DNA of 64,000 nucleotides from Platanthera guangdongensis. Lineage: Eukaryota; Streptophyta; Magnoliopsida; Asparagales; Orchidaceae. The stretch is taken from positions 75,132,757 to 75,196,756 of the forward strand of contig CM077165.1 in the NCBI GenBank assembly GCA_039583875.1, written 5' to 3'. Below the pieces are notes generated by a model, which worked only from the letters and a program-made list of their open reading frames with translations, had not been told where the DNA came from and did no database searches. The stretch's first letter is position 1; every line of letters begins with the position of its first letter. Of the stretch, positions 10,996 to 21,990 are shown piece by piece. The position numbers and the translations under genes were made by a program.

Positions 10996-12147
10996 TGTTG
11001 GGTTTCTCTATGGGGTTGGCACAACACTTGTGCACGCAGCGGAAAAGAAAAACATCAAGAAAACCCAAAGAGATGCGGATCGAGCCATGACGGTTGAATT
11101 AAGAAGTTAGCAAAACTAGGCAAAAATTACCTCGGTGGCGTTGAGTCACAACTCAACGGAGAAGCTCCAAACTTTATCTTCTTGCTAGCGGCGAGTTCTA
11201 CGTGGAATAGTGTCCACGTTTCTGCAGAAGTCCACACGAGTGGGAGAACGCCGAACTTTCCGTCGCACGGAAGATCGGGAAGGAGAAGACCGCACCTCGG
11301 CTATTCCACGGACTGCTAGGTCCGTGCCAGGAAGAGCAGCACCAGCGACAGTCGCCGGAGGAGAGGTGGCAGCGGAGCGAACGCGGCGGCGGAACAGTTT
11401 CCGGCGGCGGGATCGGGATCGGGATCGGCGAAGCGAAATGCGGAACTCCTTCCGTCGGGTTCGATTCGCACAGAAGAGATAGATCGCCTACCTTCCTGAA
11501 ACCCTAAGTGTTATATTTATACTTAAAGTATAAAATAATCTCAGGAAAATCGCTATCCGCAGACCACCCAGAACTAGGGTTCAGAATCGGCGAGAATGAA
11601 TCGGTGAGAATCGGCGACAATCGGCGAGAATTACTGAGCAGGTTCGGTGAGAATCATTCGGCGAGTATCACATTGGATCGGCGAGAATCAGAGTACAATA
11701 CTCGACGATTCTCGCCGATCGTCGAGCCACGCTCGACGACACATAATGATACTCGACGATCGTCGAGCCGCGGTCGACGATAATTGTCAAGGTAGTCGAT
11801 CGTCGAGAATCAACAATTGATTCTCGACGATTCTCGTCGATTGGCGAGAATCAGCAAGGTGATTCTCGTCGATCGGCGGGAATCAGAAGACCATTCTCGA
11901 CTAATGTCTTTGACCCTCGGACGACGAACCTAACCAGCCCTTCAAGGCAACCTTTGCCCAACCCGATGATCCTATAAGGCAACACTTTGCCCATAACCCT
12001 ATTCAGGTCGGTGATTGGTAACCTTTACCAACACAGTCAGTCATCCAACTTCTCCACATCTCTTATGTGCGACCCTGCAGGCTCATATTGCGTTGGCAGT
12101 GAGATTAGATGTTTGACCACTTCCAGATCATCATGGTAACTCCAACA
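10996..12147 (-). repeat. Element C 3' LTR
   Basis: On the minus strand this LTR starts at 12147 and ends at 10996, and is equal in length to 18059-19210. A TATA-like TATAAATA lies at 11514-11521 (minus), and the inverted-repeat array 11575-11915 is just upstream of it. An arginine-rich ORF on the plus strand (11210-11482) is duplicated in the other LTR only because the LTRs are copies. Confidence 0.95.
11575..11915. repeat. TCGACGA/CGATCG inverted-repeat array in C LTR
   Basis: Dense units such as ATCGGCGAGAAT, ACTCGACGATTCTCG, CGATCGTCGAG and TTCTCGTCGATCGGCG alternate orientation and form many nested palindromes around TCGA and CGATCG. The array lies immediately upstream, on the minus strand, of the TATA-like box at 11514-11521. 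The copy in the other LTR (18637-18978) differs by about three C/T changes. Confidence 0.8.
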
Positions 12148-13117
12148 GACTCACACTTGATCTCGAAAGTATCAAACCAAAAACCTCACAAACAATGAGC
12201 GGCATCTAGCAATGCATCATTGCTCCCCAAGCAATAAGAGTTAATAACTCATAAGCCTTTATGACCAATGTATCAGCGTTGTCTTTGTCCCTTTGTCCCT
12301 TACATCCGGAAAGAACTAGAGGCATGGACCGTGTCACCCTCGTAATAGCTCAATCCAAGTTTTCTTGATCCAGGACGGACTTCCAGAGAATGGTGAGTCC
12401 AATATCACATATTGACTCAACCAAGCATGGCCATGCATTTCTCAGTCCAGTTCCATCAAGGGGCCCATGGATGCAACTCCTGTCATACAGGAAGACAAAT
12501 CCCATATCTGCTCACACACAAACACCCAAATGATTCGTAACATGCCCAACGACCACCCTTATCATCAACCTTTCTCAAGGAAGACTTTAGATGGCATCAA
12601 AGCACGCTCTTCCTCACTTGATGAATGCTGTGACTTCAGGTCAAAGGACCACAACACCATTGTCAATTGAGACCTACTCGTGACACTATTGGATGACAAT
12701 CCACAGAGTAGTCTCAGGTTGGGTCTGTCCAGTACAACTTGTTCACTAACAAGTACCCACGTGATGACTTGATATCACAATATCATGACCTGTGAGAACC
12801 AGTCATCAGTCAACACACGTGCTAGCCTTCATGTATCATCATCACCCTTAGTTTCTATGATGATACTCGACCAGGGACCTTTAAGAATGAAGCTTCAAAT
12901 AAATCATGGGCTCTCACATTCAAGTCACGTACTTGATGTCCCATGGAAGCAAACATTCTAAGGGTATCTATTATGTTAACAATTAACTATCATATATAGA
13001 AAAACTCATAATAAAAGAATTTGCCATTAATTATAAAAGAAAAACTAGGTACACAGTTCATCATATGAACAAACAGCCAACAAAATACAAGATTACATGC
13101 AACCCACAAGATTCTCG
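12148..13117 (-). other. Element C 3' untranslated region
   Basis: A stretch of 970 bp lies between the pol stop and the 3' LTR. No ORF on the element's strand can be supported, and a 67-codon ORF on the other strand has no recognisable features. The part next to the LTR (12148-12165) is a modestly purine-rich plus-strand priming region on the minus strand. Confidence 0.6.
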
Positions 13118-16100
13118 CTAGAGTTGATCATTTAGGTATCGTATACCCATCGATCTAGTATGACCATCATGCTTTCTCTGCGCGAGAGGCTTTGTCAGCG
13201 GATCCGCAATATTTTCCTCAGTCGGCACTCTGCAAATGTTTACATCTCCTCGTTCGACAATCTCACGAATAAGATGAAACCGCCGGAGTATGTGCTTGGA
13301 GCGCTGATGAGATCTAGGTTCCTTAGATTGTGCAATTGCACCATTGTTATCACAGTAGAGAACTACGGGACCAACAATGCTAGGAACTACATCAAGCTCG
13401 CTGATGAATTTCCTAATCCATACAGCCTCCTTCGCCGCATTAGCTGCTGCGATATACTCGGCCTCTGTTGTAGAATCAGCAACTGTCTCTTGCTTGGAAC
13501 TCTTCCAGCTTACAGCTCCTCCATTCAGGCAAAACACAAAACCTGACTGAGACTTGGATTCGTCTCGATCAGTTTGGAAGCTAGCATCCGTGTAACCACT
13601 TACAACGAGCTCTTCCTCTCCACCATACACCAAGAACACGTCCTTAGTCCTTCTCAAGTACTTCAGGATATTCTTGACTGCAATCCAGTGACACTCACCG
13701 GGGTCTGACTGATACCTGCTAGTCATGCTCAAAGCAAAGGAGACATCGGGTCGAGTACATAACATCGCGTACATGATCGATCCAATTGCCGAAGCATATG
13801 GAATCAACTTCATGCGGTCCTTGTCTTCACAAGACTTTGGACATTGGTCCTTAGAGAGATTCACACCATGAGACATGGGCAAAAATCCTTTCTTGGACTC
13901 AAGCATGTTGAACCGCTTCAACACCTTTTCGATGTACGTACTCTGGGTCAAACCCAGCAACTTCTTCGATCTATCTCTATAGATCTTAATACCAAGTATA
14001 TAAGTCGCTTCACCCAAATCCTTCATCGAAAAGCAGTTCCCTAGGTTGTTCTTAACAACTTTCAGGTAGGAATGTCATTCCCAATCAACAGTATGTCATC
14101 TACATACAATATCAGGAAGACAACAATGCTCCCACTGATTCGCTTGTAAACACAAGGCTCATCTTCATTCTTGATGAAACCAAACTCTTTGATTTTCTCA
14201 TCAAAACGAAGATTCCAATTTCGAGAGGCCTGTTTCAGTCCATAAATGGACTTATTCAGCTTGCATATTTTAGTGGCTTCATCTGGGGATACAAAACCCT
14301 CGGGTTGTGTCATATACACTTCCTCAAGGAGGTTTCCATTAAGGAAAGCCGTTTTGACATCCATCTGCCAGATCTCGTAGTCATAATACGCAGCAATAGC
14401 AAGCAATATCCTAATGGACTTTACCATGGCAACAGGGGAAAAAGTTTCATCATAGTCAATACCATGAATTTACTTGAAACCTTTAGCCACCAGTCGCCCT
14501 TTGAATGTCTGTACATTCCCATCCATGTCGGTCTTCTTCTTGAAGACCCACTTGCACCCTATGGGTCGTACCCCTTCAGGTGGTTCCACCAAGTTCCAAA
14601 CTTGGTTTGCATACATGGAGTCCATTTCGGATTTAATAGCCTCAAGCCATTTGTCGGAGTCCGGTCCATTCATAGCCTCTTGGTAGGTTGCTGGCTCATC
14701 ATCATGATCCATAAGCAACACATTACCTATTTGAGACACGAGAAATCCATATCTCTCAGGCTCAAACCTCGGTCTACCAGATCTACGTAGGACTTGTGTT
14801 TCCTGAGCAGGTTCTCCAGCTACAACATCTTGTAGTCCTGTCTCAAAATCCAATTCCGGTTCGTTCACTACATGTGGCTCTTGAACTTCTTCAAGCTCTA
14901 CCTTTTCAGTCTTTCTTGATAAGAACTCTTTCTCCAAGAAGACACCAGTCCTTGCGACAAACACTTTGCCCTCGGATGGTAGGTAAAAGTAATACCCTTT
15001 CGTTTCCTTAGGATATCCCACCAGATAACATTTATCTGATTTGGGTTCCAGCTTGTCAGGCATTTGACGTCTCACGTATGCCTCACAGCCCCAAATTTTA
15101 ATGAACGACATACTAGGACGCTTCCCAGTCCATATCTCATATGGTGTCTTCAGAACCGTTTTCGTTGGAGCGCGATTCAATGTCTTTGCAGCAGTCTCTA
15201 AAGCAAAACCCCAAAAGGAAACAGGCAAGTCTGCATGACTCATCATCGAACGTACCATGTCTAACAGAGTACGATTTCTCCTCTCAGACACACCATTATG
15301 TTGTGGCATTCTAGGTGGAGTGAGCTGTGATACAATACCACACTCTTTCAGATGATCACGGAACTCAAGACTCAGGTATTCGCCACCTCGATCAGATCGG
15401 AGTGCTTTAACCCTTTTACCCAACTGGTTTTCTACTTCATTCTTGAACTCTTTGAACTTTTCAAAGGTCTCGGATTTGCACTTCATAAGATACACATATC
15501 CGTATCTACTGAAATCATCAGTAAATGTAACAAAGTAGAAATACCCTCCTCTAGCCATGGAACTCATGGGTCCGCATACATCACTATGTACAATACCCAA
15601 GAGATCCTCAGCCCTCTCAGTATAACCAGTGAAAGGAGCTTTAGTCATCTTGCCTAACAAACAAGATTCGCATCGCTCAAATGATTCATAATCAAATGAG
15701 TCCAAAAGTCCATCTCTATGGAGTTTGGATATGCGCTTCTCGTTGATATGGCCCAAACGACAATGCCAGAGAAACGTAGGGTTCGAGTCATTTGTTCTTA
15801 GTCTTTTATTGTTTTCTACATTACAGATCAGATGGTCCAAGTTCAAAATGTAAAGACCATTAAACAATTGGGCTACAGCATAACAAACATCATTCTTAAA
15901 TATAGAACAACAATTGTTCTTAATTATAAAAGAAAATCCAATCATGTCCAAACATGAAATAGATATAATGTTTCTAGTTATCGCCGGAACAAAATAACAG
16001 TTATCTAGTTCTATTACAAGCCCACTGGGCAAAGAAAGACGGTAAACTCCTACGGCTACAGCAGCAACTCTTGCTCCATTGCCGACGCGGAGGTCCACCT

Positions 16101-17076
16101 CCCCTTTACTCAGCAATCTTCTCCTTCCCAGTTCCTGCACATTTGTACAAATGTGAGAACCACATCCGGTATCCAATACCCAAGATGAAGGAGCAGAAAG
16201 GTTTATCTCTATAACGTAAACATTAGAAGCGGAAGTCATACCTCCCTTCAATTTCTGTAGACCCTCAATATACGAAGGACAGTTCCTCCGCCAATGACCA
16301 GCCTTGCCACAGTGGTGGCATTTCCCTTCCTTCACCGTGCTCTTCTTCTTGATCAGTGCTGAAGACTTAAGCTCAAGATATGACTTAGGTCCTACCTTCG
16401 TCTTCTTAGAGCCCTTGGCTTTGCCCTTGCCCTTATGCACCATCAGTATGGGGCTGGCAGGCTTGGCCTTCTTCATGTTGATCTCGGCAGTTCTTAACAT
16501 GCCTAGGAGTTCGGGCAGTGTCTTGTCTATCTCATTCATGTTGTAGTTCAAGACGAACTGCTCATAACTGTCCGGCAACGATTGCAGGATCAGATCCGTG
16601 GCCAACTCTTGACCAAGAGGAAAACCCAGCCTTTCAAGGTTCTCAATATACCCAATCATCTTGAGTACGTGAGTCCCTACTGAGTCTCGAACTCCCATCT
16701 TGCACTGAAATAACGCTTTCGTGATGTCGAACCTCTCTTGACGAGCCTGCCCCTGAAACATTTTCTTGAGATGCTCGTCAATCTCCTTGCACCCCATGTT
16801 CTCATGTTGCTTCTGAAGCTCAGAGTTCATGGTGGCAAGCATAAGGCACTCGACATCCAAAGCATCGTCAGTATACTTCTTATAAGTATCCTTCTCAGCA
16901 CGGGAAGAGTTCCCGGTCGGCACCTCGGGGGCTTCTTCTTCCAAGACATAGAGCTTTCGCTCTTGCCTGAGAACAATTCTCAGGTTCCTATACCAGTCCA
17001 TATAGTTTGTCCCGCTGAGCTTATCCTTCTCAAGGATGGCTCTCAGAGACAGCGTGGAGTGTGAAACGCTTGCCAT
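13118..17076 (-). pseudogene. Element C gag-pol polyprotein, two lesions
   Basis: ATG at 17076 opens 868 codons containing Gag (UBN2-like, with a CCHC knuckle CHHCGKAGHWRRNC), protease (WVLDTGCGSH), the pre-integrase HHCC region and integrase with its catalytic triad (HSDVCGP, RSDRGGEY, NGVSERRNR). The early reverse transcriptase (PIGCKWVFKKK) follows, up to a TAA at 14470-14472 that replaces a glutamine codon. Reverse transcriptase continues to YVDDILL; a one-base loss near 14065 then shifts the frame into 14026-13118, with RNase H (TDASF, SWKSSKQ, STTEAEYIA, YCDN) ending at LTKPL and a normal stop. The roughly 1320-codon total is normal for copia. Elements of this kind replicate through RNA in cytoplasmic particles and integrate in the nucleus. 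Confidence 0.93.
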
Positions 17077-18057
17077 GGAATTCTACAAGAATTTATGCAG
17101 AATAAAATCAGTACCTAAATTTCAATTACAATTTATTCTAATTAGGACTTCAATTAAAATACTCCCACTATTTTATTCGAAATGATAGCCCTCACTAACA
17201 ATTCGGAGAGTTCATGCGAGCTACTCTCTTAGTGGACAAGATCCGTATTTCACCAACACAATGAGTCCGCTTTGGCGTTCCTCTCACGATGTGGTTATTT
17301 AGGTAGGCAACGCTTGCCAATTGCATCCTCATGCAATTCTTGTATGGTTGGTGAATAACTCCTTATTCGCATCCATCATATGGTGCATGCCAACCCTATG
17401 CCTCTAGGCACTCAACCTTTGAGGTCACCTAGTTAAGCTGGACCCGATGTCAACAGTGGGATATCACAATTATCCGCTCGCACCCTTACCAAGATAGATT
17501 AATGCACCTTGCTTTGGCAAGCCCACACTTCATCGATCGAGGCAGGAAGAGTGTCATCCATCAGAAGGCATCCGAACACTTAATATTAAAAGAAGGGATT
17601 TCAATTTTAGGTTAACAATTAACCATGATCAACATTTGATCAATGTGCACATCCAAAGAAAAACAATTCTTCTAAAACCACATGCATCCCTTATGTGCAC
17701 ATCCTGACACCATCAACATTTGATAGAAGGAAGGGCTAAATCTGAGCATCCGGAAATTTCCAAATCCTCAGATTTACATGCATTGGACAAAGGCAAAGAC
17801 AGCTCAACTTAAAGCAGTAGACAAGCTCATCTCTCTTTGTTGGATTCAAAATCCACAACATACTCGAGGGATGGTTACTGCTAAGGAGACAACAATTTCT
17901 AACACTTAGAAATTCCACCGAAATTCCAATCGTTCTTGGCGAAGTGCCAAGACTAAATCTAGACATTTAGAACACTTCTAAATCTCTAGGTTTACACGCA
18001 TTGGAATAAGACAACTTCCAAAACAACAGTCATGGCCGGAACCTCCCTCTGATACCA
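17077..18057 (-). other. Element C leader and primer-binding site
   Basis: The primer site TGGTATCAGAGG (minus) is at 18046-18057, directly beside the 5' LTR. About 970 bp of untranslated leader separates it from the gag ATG. The leader holds packaging and dimerisation signals in this family, but none can be identified by eye here. Confidence 0.8.
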
Positions 18058-18058
18058 C

Positions 18059-19210
18059 TGTTGGGTTTCTCTATGGGGTTGGCACAACACTTGTGCACGC
18101 AGCGGAAAAGAAAAACATCAAGAAAACCCAAAGAGATGCGGATCGAGCCATGACGGTTGAATCAAGAAGTTAGCAAAACTAGGCAAAAATTACCTCGGTG
18201 GCGTTGAGTCACAACTCAACGGAGAAGCTCCAAACTTTATCTTCTTGCTAGCGGCGAGTTCTACGTGGAATAGTGTCCACGTTTCTGCAGAAGTCCACAC
18301 GAGTGGGAGAACGCCGAACTTTCCGTCGCACGGAAGATCGGGAAGGAGAAGACCGCACCTCGGCTATTCCACGGACTGCTAGGTCCGTGCCAGGAAGAGC
18401 AGCACCAGCGACAGTCGCCGGAGGAGAGGTGGCAGCGGAGCGAACGCGGCGGCGGAACAGTTTCCGGCGGCGGGATCGGGATCGGGATCGGCGAAGCGAA
18501 ATACAGAACTCCTTCCGTCGGGTTCGATTCGCACAGAAGAGATAGATCGCCTACCTTCCCGAAACCCTAAGTGTTATATTTATACTTAAAGTATAAAATA
18601 AACTCAGGAAAATCGCTATCCGCAGACCACCCAGAACTAGGGTTCAGAATCGGCGAGAATGAATCGGTGAGAATCGGCGACAATCGGCGAGAATCACTGA
18701 GCAGGTTCGGTGAGAATCATTCGGCGAGTATCACATTGGATCGGCGAGAATCAGAGTACAATACTCGACGATTCTCGCCGATCGTCGAGCCACGCTCGAC
18801 GACACATAATGATACTCGACGATCGTCGAGCCGCGGTCGACGACAATTGTCAAGGTAGTCGATCGTCGAGAATCAACAATTGATTCTCGACGATTCTCGT
18901 CGATCGGCGAGAATCAGCAAGGTGATTCTCGTCGATCGGCGGGAATCAGAAGACCATTCTCGACTAATGTCTTTGACCCTCGGACGACGAACCTAACCAG
19001 CCCTTCAAGGCAACCTTTGCCCAACCCGATGATCCTATAAGGCAACACTTTGCCCATAACCCTATTCAGGTCGGTGATTGGTAACCTTTACCAACACAGT
19101 CAGTCATCCAACTTCTCCACATCTCTTATGTGCGACCCTGCAGGCTCATATTGCGTTGGTAGTGAGATTAGATGTTTGACCACTTCCAGATCATCATGGT
19201 AAATCCAACA
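18059..19210 (-). repeat. Element C 5' LTR
   Basis: This is the promoter copy of the LTR. On the minus strand it begins at 19210, with the inverted-repeat array at 18637-18978, the TATA-like box at 18577-18584 and the terminal CA at 18059 beside the primer site. About 10 substitutions separate it from 10996-12147. Confidence 0.95.
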
Positions 19211-19215
19211 GAGTA
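19211..19215. repeat. Target-site duplication of element C
   Basis: GAGTA here equals GAGTA at 10991-10995, immediately outside the two LTRs. It is a standard 5-bp copia duplication showing that the element inserted as a unit and has not recombined. Confidence 0.95.
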
Positions 19216-19377
19216 CACATGAGAGCCATAAGATTTGATGCAACAAAAGTACCTAGATCTTTTCAGTCAGGTATTCCTTAAACCTCTCAGGATGTTACAT
19301 TTTATTTCTCATACTTGAAACCCCGTAGGCCTAACTTGAATTTCGAGGACGAAATTTTTTGTTTATCTATTGGGATT
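19216..19377 (+). pseudogene. Chromovirus B chromodomain tail and 3' junction
   Basis: After element C, the interrupted frame resumes in a region corresponding to the TWE...DLMRQKYPDLF type tail of chromoviruses, with stops, ending near 19290. The 3' untranslated stretch carries a CGAGGACGAAAT motif (about 19344-19356) and a T/G-rich tract ending at the LTR start 19378. The CGAGGACGAAAT motif also stands inside the junctions of A and G1, so it is a shared gypsy 3' feature. Confidence 0.75.
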
Positions 19378-19599
19378 TGTAACATCCATCAGACAACTAG
19401 ACCCATAGGAGTGGTTTTGTCATGAGTAGGTCATGACAAAACCCTAGGAAGACCAAGTGGACCTAGGAATGTAGGTGAGATCACTATGGTAAGCAAATTG
19501 TAGGTTTCTAAACACTAGTTTAGGATGATCATGGGGCTTCATCATGACTCAAATAACCCACCACAACCTCACCAACCTATTGCAAGGTCCATTAGATCC

Positions 19600-19995
19600 C
19601 TAAGGGTCCATTGGAGTCAACCCAGGGTGGCCAAATTTACCTAAGATCATCCTAGTCCTAAATTGGGCAAGGTGCCCTACCTAAGGGCAATGTGCCCCTA
19701 ATGTGCCCAACCAACCGTATCTAGGTCTTCCAAGACCTAAGGTGAAGTCAATGGGTGACCAAAGACCCATTGGGGTCAACCTTAGAGGCTAAGTTGACCC
19801 AAGTCAACCCTATCCCTAAAGTGGTCAGAGTGCCCTAATTAAGGGGCAAGTGACCACCAATGTGCCAAGTCAACCCTACACAACCCTTCCTAGGCCTTAG
19901 GTGAAGCCAAGCGGTCACCAAGGACCCCTTGGGGTCAACCCAAATGATCATGTTGACAAAAGTCAACTCATGGGTCAAAGTGGTCAACTTAGGTT
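19600..19995. promoter_or_regulatory. TTGAC (W-box-like) cluster in LTR of B
   Basis: About a dozen TTGAC/GTCAA cores occur in 400 bp, several as inverted or direct pairs (GTTGACCCAAGTCAACCC, GTTGACAAAAGTCAAC). The paired spacing suits WRKY dimers or W-box clusters. This is motif evidence only. Confidence 0.5.
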
Positions 19996-20565
19996 AACCT
20001 AGCCCAATTCAAGTGGGCTAAGCCCAAGTGGTGTGGCCCATTAGTCTAAGTAAGTGGAGAGACACATTTTCAGGCCACCAAATTCAGAGAGTAATGACTA
20101 GGAGAGAGAGGGAGGAGGTTTCCCCACTTGGAAGGAGAGATAAAATGGGGCTTAATGGTCATCATGGCCATGGAGGTTTCATAACCCCTCACTTTGATGG
20201 GGTTTTACTCCTTGGAGGCAGGGGAAGAGTTTACAGGAGGGGGCTGGCCAGTTGGGTGGCTCAGCCCACTTAATTTGGCTTAAACTGAAAATTAGTTTTA
20301 AAGGCCATTAATGTTGCTTTGACGAATTGGGGAGTTACATGCCTCCTCTCACCAATTCCTTCTTTAATAACCTTCACCAGGTTCAGAGCCGGCATTTCCC
20401 CTGATTACATCTCAATTCCCTTGCAGTTGGTGTAGAAGTTGCAAAGGAGCCAAAGCTTGGTGGCCGAAAATGGCGAGGAGGCACATCACCCGCTCTCAGG
20501 CCGCAACTCAGGTCCTCCCTTGCTTCTTCATCCATGGGTAGATCGTAGAAATCTTTTAGGATGTG

Positions 20566-20589
20566 AATCGGGCTCAATTGAGCCCGATT
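20566..20589. repeat. 24-bp perfect palindrome in chromovirus LTR
   Basis: This contains the 20-bp core TCGGGCTCAATTGAGCCCGA extended by AA on the left and TT on the right, perfectly symmetric. It is the counterpart of 110-129 and 53052-53073, 1.19 kb from the LTR start. Confidence 0.85.
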
Positions 20590-21636
20590 AAAGGGATCAT
20601 TTCCTATTTTTTTCGAGAAAAATGTGTTTTTGGGATCGCCAGAATGCGCCCCTCTGGCTGCTGTGCTGCCGCATAGCGATAGCCACCACCTCGACGGAGG
20701 TGGTGGTGGCGGTGGACGGCCAGGGAGGTGGTCGGGTTCCCGGAAAATGGGGATGTAATAAGCTCCAGGTCAAGGGAATCCTGGCCGTCGGCTGGAGGAA
20801 GAAGATAACCAGCAATCATCGAATTTGCGTCAAGATCTGTGCACGATCTGTGCAAGATCTGTGCAAGATCAAGTTATATATATTATATTTAATGTATTTT
20901 CTGCCCTTAAAAATTAGTCATCTTGGGAATTAACTTAGAAATACTTGCAAGCTTAATTAGAGAAAATGGTAGATCTATGGGTATACTTTAATTTAAAATT
21001 AGTTTCAACTCATTTGGGTAAGTGGTTTGACCAGAGCACTCATTTTGGTGAGAACTATACCTAGGATAGATGAGAGATTATTTTGAGTGCCCCCATCAAT
21101 CCATCTATCCAAATGACTTGAAATTTTGGATGCAGGTCACAATTACATAAACCTAAAACATACTAAAAAATGGAAATGTTTGGAGAATATGTTCCTAACG
21201 TTTTTATAGAAATTTAATAATCCGAGTATGAATTATTTAAGAGGTCTAATGACCTCCAAACCCTCCAAAATTTTGTTGAGTGCTCCTTGTGGTCATTAGA
21301 AGGCTCTGTATAAATTTTCATCCCATTTGGAGATGATTTGGTTTGGAAATAAGCAAACTCTAAGTTGGACCAAGGAGGGGTAGTTAGTTCAACATGCCCT
21401 TTGTGGTATTGGGTGTCCAAATCACCTCAACAGAGGTTGATACTTGTTACCCTGATGTGTTATGTTAGTAAACACCATCCCATGGATTATGGGATAGATT
21501 AGGGTAGATTTGCCCTATGAACCAAGTTCAAACCATAAGGTTGAACTTTGGGAATTTGTCAAGGGTGTGGGGTGATATGCCCTTTGTTGGACTTGGTGTT
21601 TAGTTCATGTGATCCTAGGGTGCTGAAAAGTTCTTG

Positions 21637-21884
21637 TGATGTCTGTTTGCCCTTTTCTTTTTGTTCTTGTTGTGGCTGTGATAGATTAGATTATCTGGCT
21701 GTGATAGATTAGATTGTCTATGCTGTGTTAGATTAGAATAACTCTGGTTGTTTTTGCTTTCTATAAATCTTGGTATCTCTTATTTCATTACTCTGATATT
21801 ATTATATAAACAACAAAAAATTTTCAAGTTACTTTATTTACCCCCCCCCCCTCTAGAGTAAATCAGGTCTAACCCTCTACTTCA
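21637..21884 (+). repeat. Element P 5' LTR (about 250 bp)
   Basis: Its right end (CTCTACTTCA) is fixed by the primer site. Its left end is set where similarity to the chromovirus LTR stops (21630-21637), so the start is uncertain by a few bases. A TATAAATC box lies near 21764. Upstream are direct repeats of GATAGATTAGATT (21678-21735). A poly-C run (21841-21851) precedes the end. There is no second copy to confirm the boundary. Confidence 0.6.
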
Positions 21885-21886
21885 AT

Positions 21887-21898
21887 TGGTATCAGAGC
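21887..21898 (+). other. Primer-binding site of element P
   Basis: TGGTATCAGAGC, the tRNA-Met type, lies two bases after the LTR end. The leader 21899-21990 carries no other recognised feature. Confidence 0.85.
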
Positions 21899-21990
21899 AG
21901 TGTTCTTTGGTTGTACAAGTTAACCCCTGAACCAAAAGATCATGTGTTAGACCTGATCTTTATTTCTCTTAGGATTATTTATTACACAGC

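Larger units (their letters stand above)
10996..19210 (-). mobile_element. Copia element C, nearly intact, young
   Basis: This is an 8215-bp Ty1/copia element on the minus strand with two 1152-bp LTRs (TGTTGGG...CCAACA), a tRNA-Met primer site, one gag-pol reading frame and a GAGTA duplication on both sides (10991-10995 and 19211-19215). By eye the LTRs differ at about 10 positions, mostly C/T or G/A transitions, so divergence is near 0.9% and insertion was recent. Gag-pol has only two evident lesions. It interrupts the chromodomain of B. Confidence 0.95.
19378..21636 (+). repeat. Chromovirus B 3' LTR, first 2.26 kb
   Basis: It starts TGTAACATCC and holds the TTGAC cluster, the 24-bp palindrome and a GATCTGTGCA triple repeat (20830-20866). 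The 21533-21630 segment aligns with 6075-6165. It is cut off at about 21630-21637 by element P. The rest of this LTR is not found after P within the window. ORFs such as 20028-20273 are not conserved in the other LTR copies. Confidence 0.8.

Noticed and set aside
11210..11783. Arginine-rich plus-strand ORFs, duplicated at 18273-18858
   Set aside because: They lie within both LTRs of element C on the antisense strand; they are duplicated only because LTRs are copies, and no domain is recognisable.
14305..16546. Plus-strand ORFs over element C pol
   Set aside because: They are antisense shadows of the gag-pol frame.
20028..20273. Host gene in the chromovirus LTR
   Set aside because: The frame lies wholly within the LTR and is not conserved in the A and G2 copies.
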